A stretch of DNA of 64,000 nt from Arenibaculum pallidiluteum (GCF_017355985.1 NZ_JAFIQU010000001.1:778401-842400), one strand, 5' to 3'. Counted from the first letter of the stretch, positions 52,469-61,159 are shown. A program made the numbers and translations. The notes: generated by a model not told the origin, from the letters alone.

Positions 52469-52502
52469 CTTCGATATTTCCAGTACCGTCTAAATATCGA
52501 AG
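52469..52502. promoter_or_regulatory. ArsR operator
   Basis: CTTCGATATTT and its exact complement AAATATCGAAG form 11-base arms around a 12-base spacer, 26-59 bases before the arsR start. ATATTTC/GAAATAT-type repeats are usual for ArsR/SmtB repressors. This would give arsenic-inducible control of the whole operon. Confidence 0.8.
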
Positions 52503-52650
52503 CGGCGGCGCCGCGTCAATGGTGCGGGTCGCCTGCGCAGCGGGCACGAAGGCCGAGCGGTTCCGATGGATGCCTGAGCCCTTGGGGGCCGCGCAGGTCA
52601 CGGAGGGGCTTGCCCCTTCCCTGCGTCATGAGCACCGGACCTCGCAGACT

Positions 52651-53070
52651 TCAGCCAGGGCGATCCGGATCCGTTCTCCCGAACAGGACGGTGTCATGTT
52701 CGGCGAGCGTCTCGGGGATCCGGAACACGTCCTGCAGGTCCCGCAGCCGCGCGATGAGCCGGTCGAGATTGGGCGTGAGAAGGATCAGATAGCGACAGGG
52801 CTCCGACGCGATTTCGTAGGTATGCGCGACGCCCGCGGGCACAAAGACGGTCGTACCCGCGGGCGCCTCGACCTCTGCGTCCGCAAAGCGGAACCGGAGC
52901 GCGCCTTCGAGCACATGCCAGGCCTCGTCGTCGGAACGGTGGATGTGCAGGTAGCGCGGCCCCGGCCCGGTCCATTCCCGCACGACGAGCGTGCTCCCTC
53001 GCGCAGCCAGCGGCGCCGAGCCTCGGCCTCCAATGATCGGTGCTGGGGCAGCATTCCCGGATGGTTCCAT
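52651..53070 (-). CDS. Cupin-domain protein
   Basis: 139 residues from the ATG at 53070, with GAGAGGGA upstream. RYLHIHRSDDEAWHVLEGALRFRF has the cupin metal ligands (HIH...E), and PAGTTVFVPAGVAHTYE gives the second motif with His. Single small beta-barrel; the substrate is unknown. It lies upstream of arsR on the same strand but is separated from it by the ars operator, so it is not part of that operon. Confidence 0.85.
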   Translation of the reverse strand: MEPSGNAAPAPIIGGRGSAPLAARGSTLVVREWTGPGPRYLHIHRSDDEAWHVLEGALRFRFADAEVEAPAGTTVFVPAGVAHTYEIASEPCRYLILLTPNLDRLIARLRDLQDVFRIPETLAEHDTVLFGRTDPDRPG

Positions 53071-53446
53071 GGCGTGTCCCTCTCGTTCCGGGTTGGGAAT
53101 GGCGCATCCGTTCCTTCCGGATCCACCTTCTTCCACCCGGCAGGCCGGGACATCCAGCGGCATGAATTCAGCGACATGCTGAACTGGATCGATCGGCATC
53201 GTCCCAGGCCCATGCCGGCGCATCCGAACACGCGCCTCCTGGATGAGCGCGAAGCCGCGCTGGCGGGAAACGCCGGCCGGCCCCTTCCGCTCTGGCGCGC
53301 CCCCCGATGGCTTTTGCGTCGCCCCGATAGGCGACGAACGATCCGCGATGGCTTATCAAATCGTATGCCAAGACTACCCGCCGGAACAAAGAAGCGCGCA
53401 GAAGTCTCCTTCTGCGCGCTCCAGCCGGTCTCCTGACGCTGCGTCG
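53071..53446. other. Gene-free stretch between hydrolase and cupin
   Basis: 376 bases with no convincing gene. It contains the hydrolase terminator at 53393-53420 and presumably the cupin promoter near 53071-53200. The rest shows no recognisable site. Confidence 0.5.
53393..53420 (-). terminator. Terminator of the periplasmic hydrolase gene
   Basis: Perfect 12-base stem AGCGCGCAGAAG/CTTCTGCGCGCT with a four-base loop, 27 bases after the stop. On the minus strand it is followed by TCTTTGTT. Confidence 0.85.
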
Positions 53447-54229
53447 TTACTTCGCGGCTTTGACCACGCTCTGCGCAGCGCTGTGGATCGTGTCGGCGAC
53501 CACCTTCGCCTGAGTCACGTAGACGGCATGGCTGGCCTTCGTCTCGACGATGGTTGCGTTGATACGCTTGGCCATGTGAACCAGCATGGCGTTGTCGAAC
53601 GCCTTATCCTCGGTGGCGATCACCGCCCAGCTCGGCTTCGTCCGCCAGGCTGCGTTCTTGAGAGTGGTTTCGAAGACCGACATGTTGATCGGCACCTGCG
53701 AATCCCGCATGAATGCGGCCTCCGCATCGCTGACGTCATGGGCGAACCCCGCCTTGAAATGGTTCGGGCTCAGAAAGCCGTACCCGCTCTTCTGAACGTC
53801 GATGACGAATTCCGGGGTGGCGGCGAACCCCTTGTACTGCTGCGCGGTCGTCTCGCCGGCGTCGGGCGACAGCGCAGAGACATAGACGAGGCCGACGACC
53901 TTCGGATCGACTCCTGCCTCGGTGATGACCGTACCACCCCATGAGTGACCGACGAGGATGGTCGGACCGTCCTGGCGGTCGAGCACGCGCTGGGTGGCCG
54001 CGACGTCGTCGGCGAGCGAGGTGAGGGGATTCTGCACGATCGCGACGCGATAGCCCCTGGCGGTCAGATCGTTGTAGACGCCGCGCCAGCCCGAGCCGTC
54101 GGCGAAGGCGCCGTGTACCAGGACGACGTTGCGCACGCCGGGCGCCTGGCCTTGCGCGGACGCGTCGGAGGGTTGGAGGCCTGCGGCCAGGATGGCAGTG
54201 GCCAGAAGGGCGGAAGCGGTGGTCTTCAT
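53447..54229 (-). CDS. Exported alpha/beta hydrolase
   Basis: 260 residues. Signal peptide (MKTTASALLATAILAAGLQ, cut near ASAQG). VLVHGAFADGSGW, the nucleophile elbow GHSWGG and ETKASHAVYVTQ with the catalytic His are those of a family of secreted hydrolases often seen in rhizobia, with no firm substrate. Single-gene unit. Confidence 0.88.
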   Translation of the reverse strand: MKTTASALLATAILAAGLQPSDASAQGQAPGVRNVVLVHGAFADGSGWRGVYNDLTARGYRVAIVQNPLTSLADDVAATQRVLDRQDGPTILVGHSWGGTVITEAGVDPKVVGLVYVSALSPDAGETTAQQYKGFAATPEFVIDVQKSGYGFLSPNHFKAGFAHDVSDAEAAFMRDSQVPINMSVFETTLKNAAWRTKPSWAVIATEDKAFDNAMLVHMAKRINATIVETKASHAVYVTQAKVVADTIHSAAQSVVKAAK

Positions 54230-54913
54230 GGTCGGGTTCCTCTCTTCGCGTCGGAATTTGATCGGCAGCTGGCTTTGGCGGCCCGCCGCAGGGCTCGGCC
54301 GCTTGGATCTTCCGGACGGTCATCCCTCCGGCCCTGCGTCCGTCTGTCGGTGGACAGCGGCAAGGAAAGCTAGGCAGCGAGCGGGGGCTGCGACGAGTTA
54401 AGCGTTGTGAATTGATGTGTTGGTCGGGCGCCTGCGTGCCGGACGGCAGGTTTACTCGCATCCCGAGACGGTCCGGCCGAATTTGCGAAGTGGGCATCTC
54501 GCCCCGGCCCGGCATCTTGAGCAGGCGTGAGCCTGCACCGCCGAGAGGACACCCGAACCCTGTGGCGCAGATTTCAAGTCCGATGGTGACGCGCCGGCCA
54601 TGGATAGGAGTTCTTTCACCGTGCCTACCAGTGTATTCATAACGTCACGGCACTGTCATCACCGGGCTGGATCAACCATAGGATTGATATACATCCGCGA
54701 GTCTTCCCGATTTCTCGCCCTGTAGAAGACATCACGGCCGCCTTCTCCGGCCCTCTCCTTTAGAAATGAGACTAATGGCCCCGGTCTTTGTTGAGTCAGC
54801 ACATCGGAGGCCTTCCGGCTTACGGCCAATCAGATTGCGGCCTGTCGATCCTCCTGGCTTTCCAGCCAGGGGGAGTGGCCTTCCTTGTCCACGCAACCGC
54901 AAAGGAGACGATC
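54230..54913. other. Gene-free stretch between hydrolase and SDR
   Basis: 684 bases. Short open frames on both strands lack normal codon pattern and homology I recognise. A perfect seven-base hairpin (CCTGGCT/AGCCAGG, loop TTCC) at 54853-54870 lies 43 bases before the SDR start and may affect its mRNA leader. Promoters of the divergent genes must lie here, but no clear consensus is seen. Confidence 0.5.
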
Positions 54914-55675
54914 ATGACCCACATAACGGGTGAGGTGCAGGAGGTCGAAGGCAAGGTGGCGCTCGTCACCGGCGCTGCGAGCGGTATCGGCCGCGCCATT
55001 GCGGAGCTGCTCCATGCCCGCGGCGCCAAGGTGGTCGCCGAGGACATCAATCCGGAGGTCGAGGGCCTCGCCCGAGACGGCCTTACTCCCTTCGTTGCGG
55101 ACATCACACAGGACGGCGCGGCCGAGAGAGCAGTGGGTCTCGCCGTCGAGCGCTTCGGCAGGCTCGACATCCTCGTCAACAATGCCGGCCGTATCCTCTA
55201 CAAGCCCGTCGTCGAGATGACGCGCGAGGACTGGAACTGGCAGATGGAGACGAACGTCACCGGCGCCTTCCTGCATTCGCGCGAGGCCATGAAGGTGATG
55301 ATGCCGAACCGGTCGGGCGCCATCGTCAACATCGCTTCCTATGCCGCCTATTTCGCGTTCCCGGGCATCGCCGCCTACACCGCCTCCAAAGGTGCCCTCG
55401 CGCAGCTCACACGCACGTTGGCCCTGGAGGCGATCGAATATGGAATCCGGGTCAATGCGATCGGCGTCGGCGACGTCGTGACCAATCTTCTGAACCACTT
55501 CATGGAAGACGGCCGCAGCTTCCTCGGCGAGCACGGCAAGAACGCCCCTATCGGCCGAGCCGCCAAGCCCGAGGAGATCGCAGAGATCGTCGCGTTCCTC
55601 GCCTCCGATAGGGCGAGCTTCATGGTCGGGTCGGTCGTGATGGCCGACGGCGGCATGAGCGTCGCCATCGGCTGA
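54914..55675 (+). CDS. Short-chain dehydrogenase/reductase
   Basis: 253 residues from ATG 54914 (AAAGGAG upstream). The TGAASGIG cofactor motif, NNAG, and the YTASK catalytic pair with Ser in NIASYAAYFAF are complete. The Asp in AEDINPE after the second strand suggests NAD(H). Substrate unknown; a sugar or alcohol dehydrogenase is likely. Confidence 0.92.
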   Translation: MTHITGEVQEVEGKVALVTGAASGIGRAIAELLHARGAKVVAEDINPEVEGLARDGLTPFVADITQDGAAERAVGLAVERFGRLDILVNNAGRILYKPVVEMTREDWNWQMETNVTGAFLHSREAMKVMMPNRSGAIVNIASYAAYFAFPGIAAYTASKGALAQLTRTLALEAIEYGIRVNAIGVGDVVTNLLNHFMEDGRSFLGEHGKNAPIGRAAKPEEIAEIVAFLASDRASFMVGSVVMADGGMSVAIG

Positions 55676-55692
55676 GGAAAGGACGGGGTCAC

Positions 55693-55716
55693 GCGGGCCG
55701 GGGCAACCCGGCCCGC
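55693..55716. terminator. Bidirectional terminator between SDR and GFA genes
   Basis: Perfect 10-base stem GCGGGCCGGG/CCCGGCCCGC with a GCAA tetraloop, midway between two convergent stops. Confidence 0.75.
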
Positions 55717-55728
55717 CAGGGGTCAAGG

Positions 55729-56121
55729 CTACTCCTCAGAGCGGCCCGCACCGTCACGATCGCGGTCGTACCGTCTCGCGAGTGGAAAAGGCGGCAGCCA
55801 GGATTCGCGGCGGACAGTCCAGAGTTCGTAGGTCGGCCTCAACTGGTCAGGACCGTCCAGCGATCCCAGGTTGACCTCGATCTCGTCCGCGCTGCGAGAG
55901 AAGACGGAGGAGCCGCAGCGGGGGCAGAAGAACCGTCCTGCGTAGTCGCGCGTCTCGCCTTCGATCGCCACCGCATCCTGGGGAAACACTGCGGACGCAT
56001 GAAACAGCGCCCCATGGTGCTTGCGGCAGTCCAGGCAGTGGCAGAGGCCGACCCGGTATGGGCGCCCCGACGCCACGATGCGGACGCTGCCGCACAGGCA
56101 GCCGCCGGTGAACCGGTCCAT
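55729..56121 (-). CDS. GFA-family zinc protein (CENP-V fold)
   Basis: 130 residues from the ATG at 56121. Cysteines in GGCLCGSVRI, CHCLDCRKHHG and FCPRCGSS are the zinc ligands of the GFA domain, once named glutathione-dependent formaldehyde-activating. The actual reaction in most members is unknown. Confidence 0.9.
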   Translation of the reverse strand: MDRFTGGCLCGSVRIVASGRPYRVGLCHCLDCRKHHGALFHASAVFPQDAVAIEGETRDYAGRFFCPRCGSSVFSRSADEIEVNLGSLDGPDQLRPTYELWTVRRESWLPPFPLARRYDRDRDGAGRSEE

Positions 56122-56273
56122 GCCGCGTCTCCTCCGAAACCAGGCAGGTGGGATGTTTACGACGAACCCCGTTCGCCGTCCATGCGGGGTCTCCCCTCCC
56201 CCCGCCCGTCTCCGCTGCCGGCCCCTCTCCTGCGGAACCATCCCCAGCGGGCGGTGACGAGCAGGCAAAGAGA

Positions 56274-56302
56274 AGCCGCCGGGGGCTGGGCCCACGGCGG
56301 CT
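56274..56302 (-). terminator. Terminator-like hairpin paralogous to the rRNA operon terminator
   Basis: The seven-base stem AGCCGCC/GGCGGCT has a loop GGGGGCTGGGCCCAC. The terminator after tRNA-fMet at 63465-63494 has the same layout and similar loop, with a different but still paired stem. Both are followed by TCTCTTT on the minus strand. Confidence 0.55.
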
Positions 56303-56321
56303 GGGATCTGGTTGCGGGGGC
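56303..56321 (-). repeat. Left copy of tRNA-fMet 3'-end repeat
   Basis: GGGATCTGGTTGCGGGGGC is identical to 63496-63514, which is the last 13 bases of tRNA-fMet (including CCA) plus six flanking bases. No tRNA body is present here. Intact tRNA at one end and a 3'-end copy at the other is the usual mark of an island inserted at a tRNA gene. Confidence 0.7.
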
Positions 56322-56536
56322 CCGCAGCCGACTTCACTTGCTGCTGAACGCACCCCGTTGCCGGGCAGCGCCCGGGATACCGAACGGCCGAAGCTCGTCA
56401 CCGGAACGTGAAGCCCCGTGCCGGCAAAGCGGAACCGCGACGGGACAAGCAGGACGCCCGGCGAACCGGTCCTGCCCGCATCCACGGGAAACCGAGCCCC
56501 CGGCGACGGGCCGACTGTCATCCGCCTGAGATGCGG

Positions 56537-57190
56537 CTACTGCTGCTGTCCCGGCGACGGCCACGTCCGCTGCGGCCATGGACGGCCGGGCGGCAGGCTG
56601 CCGGGCGTACCGCCCGGGGACAGCGGATCCGCCTTCGTCACGTCGGTGCTTCCGCTCGCGCCCAGACTGCCGCTCGATCCGGCTTCGTCTGGGTCGATCC
56701 AACGGTCGTCCGTCGCCGTATCGAGCCGCGGCTTCCCGATCACACGGGTGTAGGCACTCCCGTATTGGATAAGGACATCCGTGCCCGGCGCGATCGCCTC
56801 CTCCCCCTGGCCACGGTTCTGCACGAGCGTCACGACACGCCCGTCCGCGGTGCGGACGACGTATTCGATGCCCGGCCGGCTTTTCGCTGTCATTTCGGCC
56901 AGATAGCCCGCCCCGGCGCCGATCAGCCCCCCAACGATCGTCGCCAAGTCGTTCCCGCGCCCCTGTCCGAACTGCAGGCCGATGCCGGCGCCCAGCGCAC
57001 CGCCCGCAAGTGTTCCCGGGCCCAAGCCGCCCGGCTGGCCGGCGACGTTCACCGGGCGCGACGAGACCACGGTGCCTTCGTAGGTTTCCAGGACCCGACC
57101 GACATCGGCGGTCTCGTAGGTGTTCATGCTCGACGCGGTGCAACCGCACAGGAGCAGGACCGCGCCGAGGATCGGGGGCGCTGCTTTCAT
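56537..57190 (-). CDS. Glycine-zipper outer-membrane lipoprotein (SlyB/Pcp type)
   Basis: 217 residues. Lipobox LLCGC. A glycine-zipper segment (GTLAGGALGAGIGLQFGQG and IVGGLIGAGAGYLAEM) is followed by a small beta domain with EYVVRTADGRVVTLVQN and VLIQYGSAYTRVIG. Such lipoproteins stabilise the outer membrane. The Pro/Gly/Ser-rich tail is unusual. It is divergent from the seven-gene operon with a 111-base shared gap. Confidence 0.85.
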   Translation of the reverse strand: MKAAPPILGAVLLLCGCTASSMNTYETADVGRVLETYEGTVVSSRPVNVAGQPGGLGPGTLAGGALGAGIGLQFGQGRGNDLATIVGGLIGAGAGYLAEMTAKSRPGIEYVVRTADGRVVTLVQNRGQGEEAIAPGTDVLIQYGSAYTRVIGKPRLDTATDDRWIDPDEAGSSGSLGASGSTDVTKADPLSPGGTPGSLPPGRPWPQRTWPSPGQQQ

Positions 57191-57301
57191 AGCTAACCCT
57201 CCTGGCCTGCCATTCAGGCTATCCGGACGCGCTGGAAAACGCGAGACACCAAGTCACCGCAGACGTAAGCTCATTATGGTTAACGCGACTGCGGGGCCAC
57301 C

Positions 57302-57847
57302 ATGCGTCCGCGGGCCGATGCGATCGATCGAAGCCGATGGCTGCCGGCGTTTGCCGCCGGCGCGATGGTCCTTGTGACGGCGGCGGGTGCGGCGGAGCCC
57401 TCGCCCTCCGACTCTCGCGACGCGGACGTCTTCCTCCCGATCCTCAACGACATGCTGGAGACCCAGCGGACCGGCATGGAGGTACCCTGGTCGAATCCGG
57501 AGACGGGACGGTCCGGAACGCTTCGGATCGAGAGAACCCACTACCGCGGCCAGCAGCCATGCCGCGATTTCACGAGGACGACCGAGGGCCGCGGAGCCTC
57601 GTCCGAGTTCGCCGGCACGGGGTGCCGGGTCGCGCCTGGGCGATGGGACGTCCTGGAGAGGGAACAGCGGACCGATGCCGCACCTGCCGCACCGGAGCGG
57701 CCCCGGCCGGACGTCGGCGGCGCTTCGCCGCCGCCTGCGGATGTCACCGCGGGGACGGCTGCCAAGCCCGACGATGTCGTGGCCGCCTGGCCCGTGCCGG
57801 CGAGAAAGCCGCCGACCTACACCCTCCCGAAGCAGTCGCAACTTTGA
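57302..57847 (+). CDS. Surface antigen 2-like exported protein
   Basis: 181 residues. A hydrophobic N-terminus with VLVTAAGAAEP as probable cut site. LNDMLETQRTGMEVPWSNPETGRSGTLRI and PCRDFTRTTEGRG match the 17-kDa surface antigen family (WxNPxTGxxG and PCRxF), small beta domains in alphaproteobacterial envelopes. The C-terminal third is Pro-rich. It is the first gene of the kinase operon, 11 bases before the kinase ATG, so it may be a periplasmic partner of the kinase sensor. Confidence 0.7.
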   Translation: MRPRADAIDRSRWLPAFAAGAMVLVTAAGAAEPSPSDSRDADVFLPILNDMLETQRTGMEVPWSNPETGRSGTLRIERTHYRGQQPCRDFTRTTEGRGASSEFAGTGCRVAPGRWDVLEREQRTDAAPAAPERPRPDVGGASPPPADVTAGTAAKPDDVVAAWPVPARKPPTYTLPKQSQL

Positions 57848-57858
57848 CCGAGGCGGCG

Positions 57859-59943
57859 ATGCCAACCCCGGAGCCAGCCAACGCCGGATCGAGCCTCGCC
57901 CCCACTCCCCAGACGGCGCCTGACGCGTTGCCGAGGAACCGGCGTATCGGCCAATACCGGGTCGAGCGGGGACTTGGGCTCGGCGGCTCCTGCCGAACCT
58001 ATGTCGCGACCGATGTCGACACCGCCGAGACCGTCGCGCTCAAATGCGCCCGACCGGACGCGCACGGCGATGATCCCGGCACCGGCGAAGGTCCGGCCGA
58101 GGCGAGCCTGCGCGAGGAAGCCGAGGTGCTGCGCCGCCTCGCGCATCCGGGTGTGCCCCGGCTCGTCACGACGCTTGACGGGCCGCCCTTCTGCCTCGTG
58201 CTCGAACTCGTCGAGGGCGTGGACCTGGAGCGGCATCTCCTTGGGCGCGGCGACCGGATCGCGCAGTCCGAACTCGTCGAGATCCTGGCGGGACTCGCCG
58301 ACGTTCTGGCCGCCGTCCATGACCAGGGCTTCGTGCACGGCGATTTGAAGCCCTCAAACATCATGATCAGGCCGGACGGCAGTCCGGTCATCGTCGACTT
58401 CGGGGCGGCGAGGACCATCGAGGCCGCTCGGGACGAAGATGGCGCCCGCGCGCTGACCATGGGCTATTCGGCGCCGGAGTGCCACGACCGCGGCTGCGGC
58501 ACGATCGGCCCGTGGTCGGATGTCTACTCGCTGGGGGCCGTCGCCTACCGCGTCGCGACCGGCCGCCGTCCGATCTCCGCCGACGCTCGGGCCAAGGGCG
58601 TTCCGCTGCCCGCGGCGACCGAGGCAGGGCACCGCGACTTCGCATTCGCCCTCCGCGCCGTGATCGACTGGGCCCTCGAACCAGTTCCGGAGGATCGCCC
58701 TCGGTCGGTCCGGGACTGGGCGGCCGCCGTGAAGGCGGCAGCGGAACGGACGGACGACGAGGCGCCGACCCTGTTGGTCCGGCGCCGATCGGCGTCGGAC
58801 GTGTCCGCGCCGGCAGGAGCCGTTACCGCACGCGGTGCCGGGCCCCGGTCCCGGAGACGCTCGAGGCTGGTTGTCGGCGCCCTCGTGCTGGGGACGGCCG
58901 CGGGCGTGTCCGCATGGGCGGCCCACCTGTACCACCAGTATTTCCTGAAGGACGAATGGCTCGTGGACCAGGCCGGCGCAGGCGACGCCTCAACCATCAG
59001 CGAGGCGCTGGCGCACGCCCGCGACGGGGCGACCATCCTCGTCCGCCCGGGCCTTTACGAGGAGAGCCTCGCCGTGGAACGCCCGGTGACGATCCTCGGG
59101 GCGCCAGGCGGCCTCCAACGCCCGGAGATCCGTCCTGTGACCGGCCACTGCGTCCGCGTGAGCGCGCGGACGGCCCGCCTCTCGGGCCTCGTGCTCAGGG
59201 GCGCTGAAGGGGCCGCGCCCGCGCCGTGCCTCGAGATCCTGGAGGGCCATGCCACGCTCGCCGGGCTTGCGATCTCGGCACCCGCGGGGGTCGCCGTCGC
59301 CGTCGCCCGCGGTGGCGACGCGAATATGCTCGACAGCGTCGTTTCCGACAGCGGAGGCGCCGCGATCTCTGTCGCCTCCGGGTCGAGGGTCGAAATCGCG
59401 AATAGCGAGATCCGCAACGCCGGCGAAGCCGGCGTCCTGGCGCGCGGGGGTGCGGCCGTGAGCTTGGACCGGACGACGATCACCGGCACGGGCCAAGCGG
59501 GTCTGTTCCTCGCCGAGGGCGCGCACGGCCGGATCCTCGGCTCCACCATCGCCGGCAGCGGCGCGTCTGGCATCGAGATCGCCGGGGCGGCGGAGGCCGC
59601 CATCGCGGACAGCGTCGTCCAGGGCTCGCAGGCCGCCGGGGTGTTCATCCGCGATGCCGGGAAGGCGGACCTCGAAAGGGTCCTGGTCGCGGGGAACAGC
59701 CTTTCAGGCGTCGTCGTCACGTCGATGGGCGCCGTCCGGGTGGTCGCAAGCATCGTCCGGGAGAACGGCGAGCATGGCGTCCTGCTGCTCGAAGCCACGC
59801 GCGGCACGGTCGACGGCACCCAAATCGGAGCCAATGCCGGCCACGGCCTCGTCGCCTTGAGGCGGGTCACGGCCGAGACGACCGACAGCATCGTCGAGGG
59901 CAACGGGCGGGAGCCGCAGATCGTCCAGGCGGATCAGCCCTGA
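57859..59943 (+). CDS. Membrane Ser/Thr kinase with periplasmic beta-helix sensor
   Basis: 694 residues. Kinase domain about 33-295: G-loop GLGLGGSC, Lys62, catalytic HGDLKPSN at 160-167 (Gly replaces Arg of HRD), DFG at 180-182, APE at 205-207. A basic linker and one membrane helix (about 337-355) follow. Residues 373-694 are a right-handed parallel beta-helix of repeated turns (SRVEIANSEIRNAGEAGVLA and similar), related to NosD/pectate-lyase folds, placed in the periplasm. It would phosphorylate cytoplasmic partners, most likely the two FHA proteins' targets, in response to something bound outside. No phosphatase gene is adjacent. Confidence 0.88.
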   Translation: MPTPEPANAGSSLAPTPQTAPDALPRNRRIGQYRVERGLGLGGSCRTYVATDVDTAETVALKCARPDAHGDDPGTGEGPAEASLREEAEVLRRLAHPGVPRLVTTLDGPPFCLVLELVEGVDLERHLLGRGDRIAQSELVEILAGLADVLAAVHDQGFVHGDLKPSNIMIRPDGSPVIVDFGAARTIEAARDEDGARALTMGYSAPECHDRGCGTIGPWSDVYSLGAVAYRVATGRRPISADARAKGVPLPAATEAGHRDFAFALRAVIDWALEPVPEDRPRSVRDWAAAVKAAAERTDDEAPTLLVRRRSASDVSAPAGAVTARGAGPRSRRRSRLVVGALVLGTAAGVSAWAAHLYHQYFLKDEWLVDQAGAGDASTISEALAHARDGATILVRPGLYEESLAVERPVTILGAPGGLQRPEIRPVTGHCVRVSARTARLSGLVLRGAEGAAPAPCLEILEGHATLAGLAISAPAGVAVAVARGGDANMLDSVVSDSGGAAISVASGSRVEIANSEIRNAGEAGVLARGGAAVSLDRTTITGTGQAGLFLAEGAHGRILGSTIAGSGASGIEIAGAAEAAIADSVVQGSQAAGVFIRDAGKADLERVLVAGNSLSGVVVTSMGAVRVVASIVRENGEHGVLLLEATRGTVDGTQIGANAGHGLVALRRVTAETTDSIVEGNGREPQIVQADQP

Positions 59944-59971
59944 AGCATCGGGCGGGCGGAAGGAGGCGTGC

Positions 59972-60340
59972 TTGGAAACCTATCTGGTGGGAAGGAGCCC
60001 GTTCGCCGACGTCGTGATCGCCGACCCGTCGGTGGCCGAGAACCATGCCGAGGTCGTCGCCACAAAGGACGGCCGTCTCTACGTCACCGATTGCGGGACC
60101 ACGACGGGAACCTGGCGCCCTGCCGCCGACGGCTCCGGCCGATGGGAGCCGATCCGGCAGGACTTCATCCGTGCCGAGGACCCAGTCCGGGTTGGCGATC
60201 ACGTCCTGTTCCTCGCCGACGTCCTGCCCTCGGTGGCGCCCGAGTCCGTCGCCGCGGGTCCGGGGCGGGGAACGAGCCTGCCGCGCGGCCGCGTGGAGCG
60301 GGACCCGCTGACCGGCGAGATCATCCGAAGACGGGGCTGA
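59972..60340 (+). CDS. FHA-domain protein (first, degenerate)
   Basis: 122 residues from a TTG start, with AGGAGG five bases upstream and no ATG available. The FHA pattern is recognisable (VGRSPFADVVI, then SVAENHAEV), but the last motif reads CGTTTGTW rather than NGT, so phospho-Thr binding may be altered. A charged tail ends in DPLTGEIIRRRG. It lies between the kinase and the channel genes, so it may link kinase to channel. Confidence 0.78.
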   Translation: METYLVGRSPFADVVIADPSVAENHAEVVATKDGRLYVTDCGTTTGTWRPAADGSGRWEPIRQDFIRAEDPVRVGDHVLFLADVLPSVAPESVAAGPGRGTSLPRGRVERDPLTGEIIRRRG

Positions 60341-60343
60341 GCC

Positions 60344-61159
60344 ATGGCGTCCATCGATCGCGCGCATGACGACGTCGACCTTGACGGGCATGCGGCCGGG
60401 AGAGGCGGGCTCCTCGACCACTTCCTCATCGACGCGCTGGGGATCCTGGCGGGCGTGCTGGTCATCGTCGCCGGCAATGCCTGGCTTCCGGACTGGGCTG
60501 CGACGATGCTGCTCGACCGCGGCCGATCGACCTGGCCCGTGACGGTGCAGAACATCCAATGGCTGATCTTCGGCCTCGGCGTCGGCGAACTCCTGGTGCG
60601 GACTCGGGAGGCCCGCGCCGAGAGGGCGCAGCTCCGGCGCGGCCTGCTGCCCGAAGACGAGAGCACGATTCTCCAGGCACCCGACCTCAGACGGATCTAC
60701 GCCGGTGCCCGAGGCGCCCTTCGCGAGCGGCGCCCGCCGCGCCTGCTGCCGCGGCTGATCCATCGGGTGGTCGTCCAGTTCCAGACGAACCGGAAGGTCG
60801 ACCAGGCGAGCACGATCCTCAACTCGACCCTCGAGCTGTTCCAGCACGAGATCGACCTGCGCTACACCTTGGTGCGCTACGTGATCTGGGCGATACCGAC
60901 GCTGGGGTTCCTCGGCACTGTGCTGGGCATCTCGCTTGCTCTCAACTATGCCGGCACGGCCGACCTCCGCGATCCGAGGCTGCTTGCGGATCTGACGAGG
61001 CACATGGCGGTCGCCTTCGACACGACCCTGCTCGCGCTATCGATGTCGTCCGTGCTGGTCCTGCACCAGCACCTCGTGCAGCGGTACGAGGAAGAGGCGT
61101 TGAACGCCGTCGGCCAATATTGCCTCGACAACCTGATCAATCGCCTCTTCACGGAGTGA
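60344..61159 (+). CDS. MotA/TolQ/ExbB-like ion-channel subunit
   Basis: 271 residues. Two N-terminal hydrophobic segments (about 29-45 and 68-84), a cytoplasmic region, then the core pair of helices (about 176-202 and 223-243). WAIPTLGFLGTVLGISLAL is the conserved third helix of the family, and AFDTTLLALSMS provides the channel-lining threonines of the fourth. In MotA, TolQ and ExbB, five such subunits surround two MotB/TolR/ExbD helices and convert ion flow to motion. The partners here are the two VWA proteins. Confidence 0.85.
   Translation: MASIDRAHDDVDLDGHAAGRGGLLDHFLIDALGILAGVLVIVAGNAWLPDWAATMLLDRGRSTWPVTVQNIQWLIFGLGVGELLVRTREARAERAQLRRGLLPEDESTILQAPDLRRIYAGARGALRERRPPRLLPRLIHRVVVQFQTNRKVDQASTILNSTLELFQHEIDLRYTLVRYVIWAIPTLGFLGTVLGISLALNYAGTADLRDPRLLADLTRHMAVAFDTTLLALSMSSVLVLHQHLVQRYEEEALNAVGQYCLDNLINRLFTE

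Larger units (their letters stand above)
56122..56536. other. Gene-free stretch with tRNA-end remnant
   Basis: 415 bases. At 56274-56302 an AGCCGCC/GGCGGCT hairpin is followed on the minus strand by TCTCTTT. It is joined to a 19-base copy of the tRNA-fMet 3' end region (56303-56321). The rest shows no gene or site I can name. Confidence 0.6.

Noticed and set aside
54412..54642. Small open frames on both strands before the SDR gene
   Set aside because: No ribosome site, atypical codons, many Cys/Pro/Arg, no recognisable family.
56281..56345. A second complete tRNA gene
   Set aside because: Only the 3' end (13 bases with CCA) is present. The neighbouring bases cannot form T-, anticodon- or D-arms.
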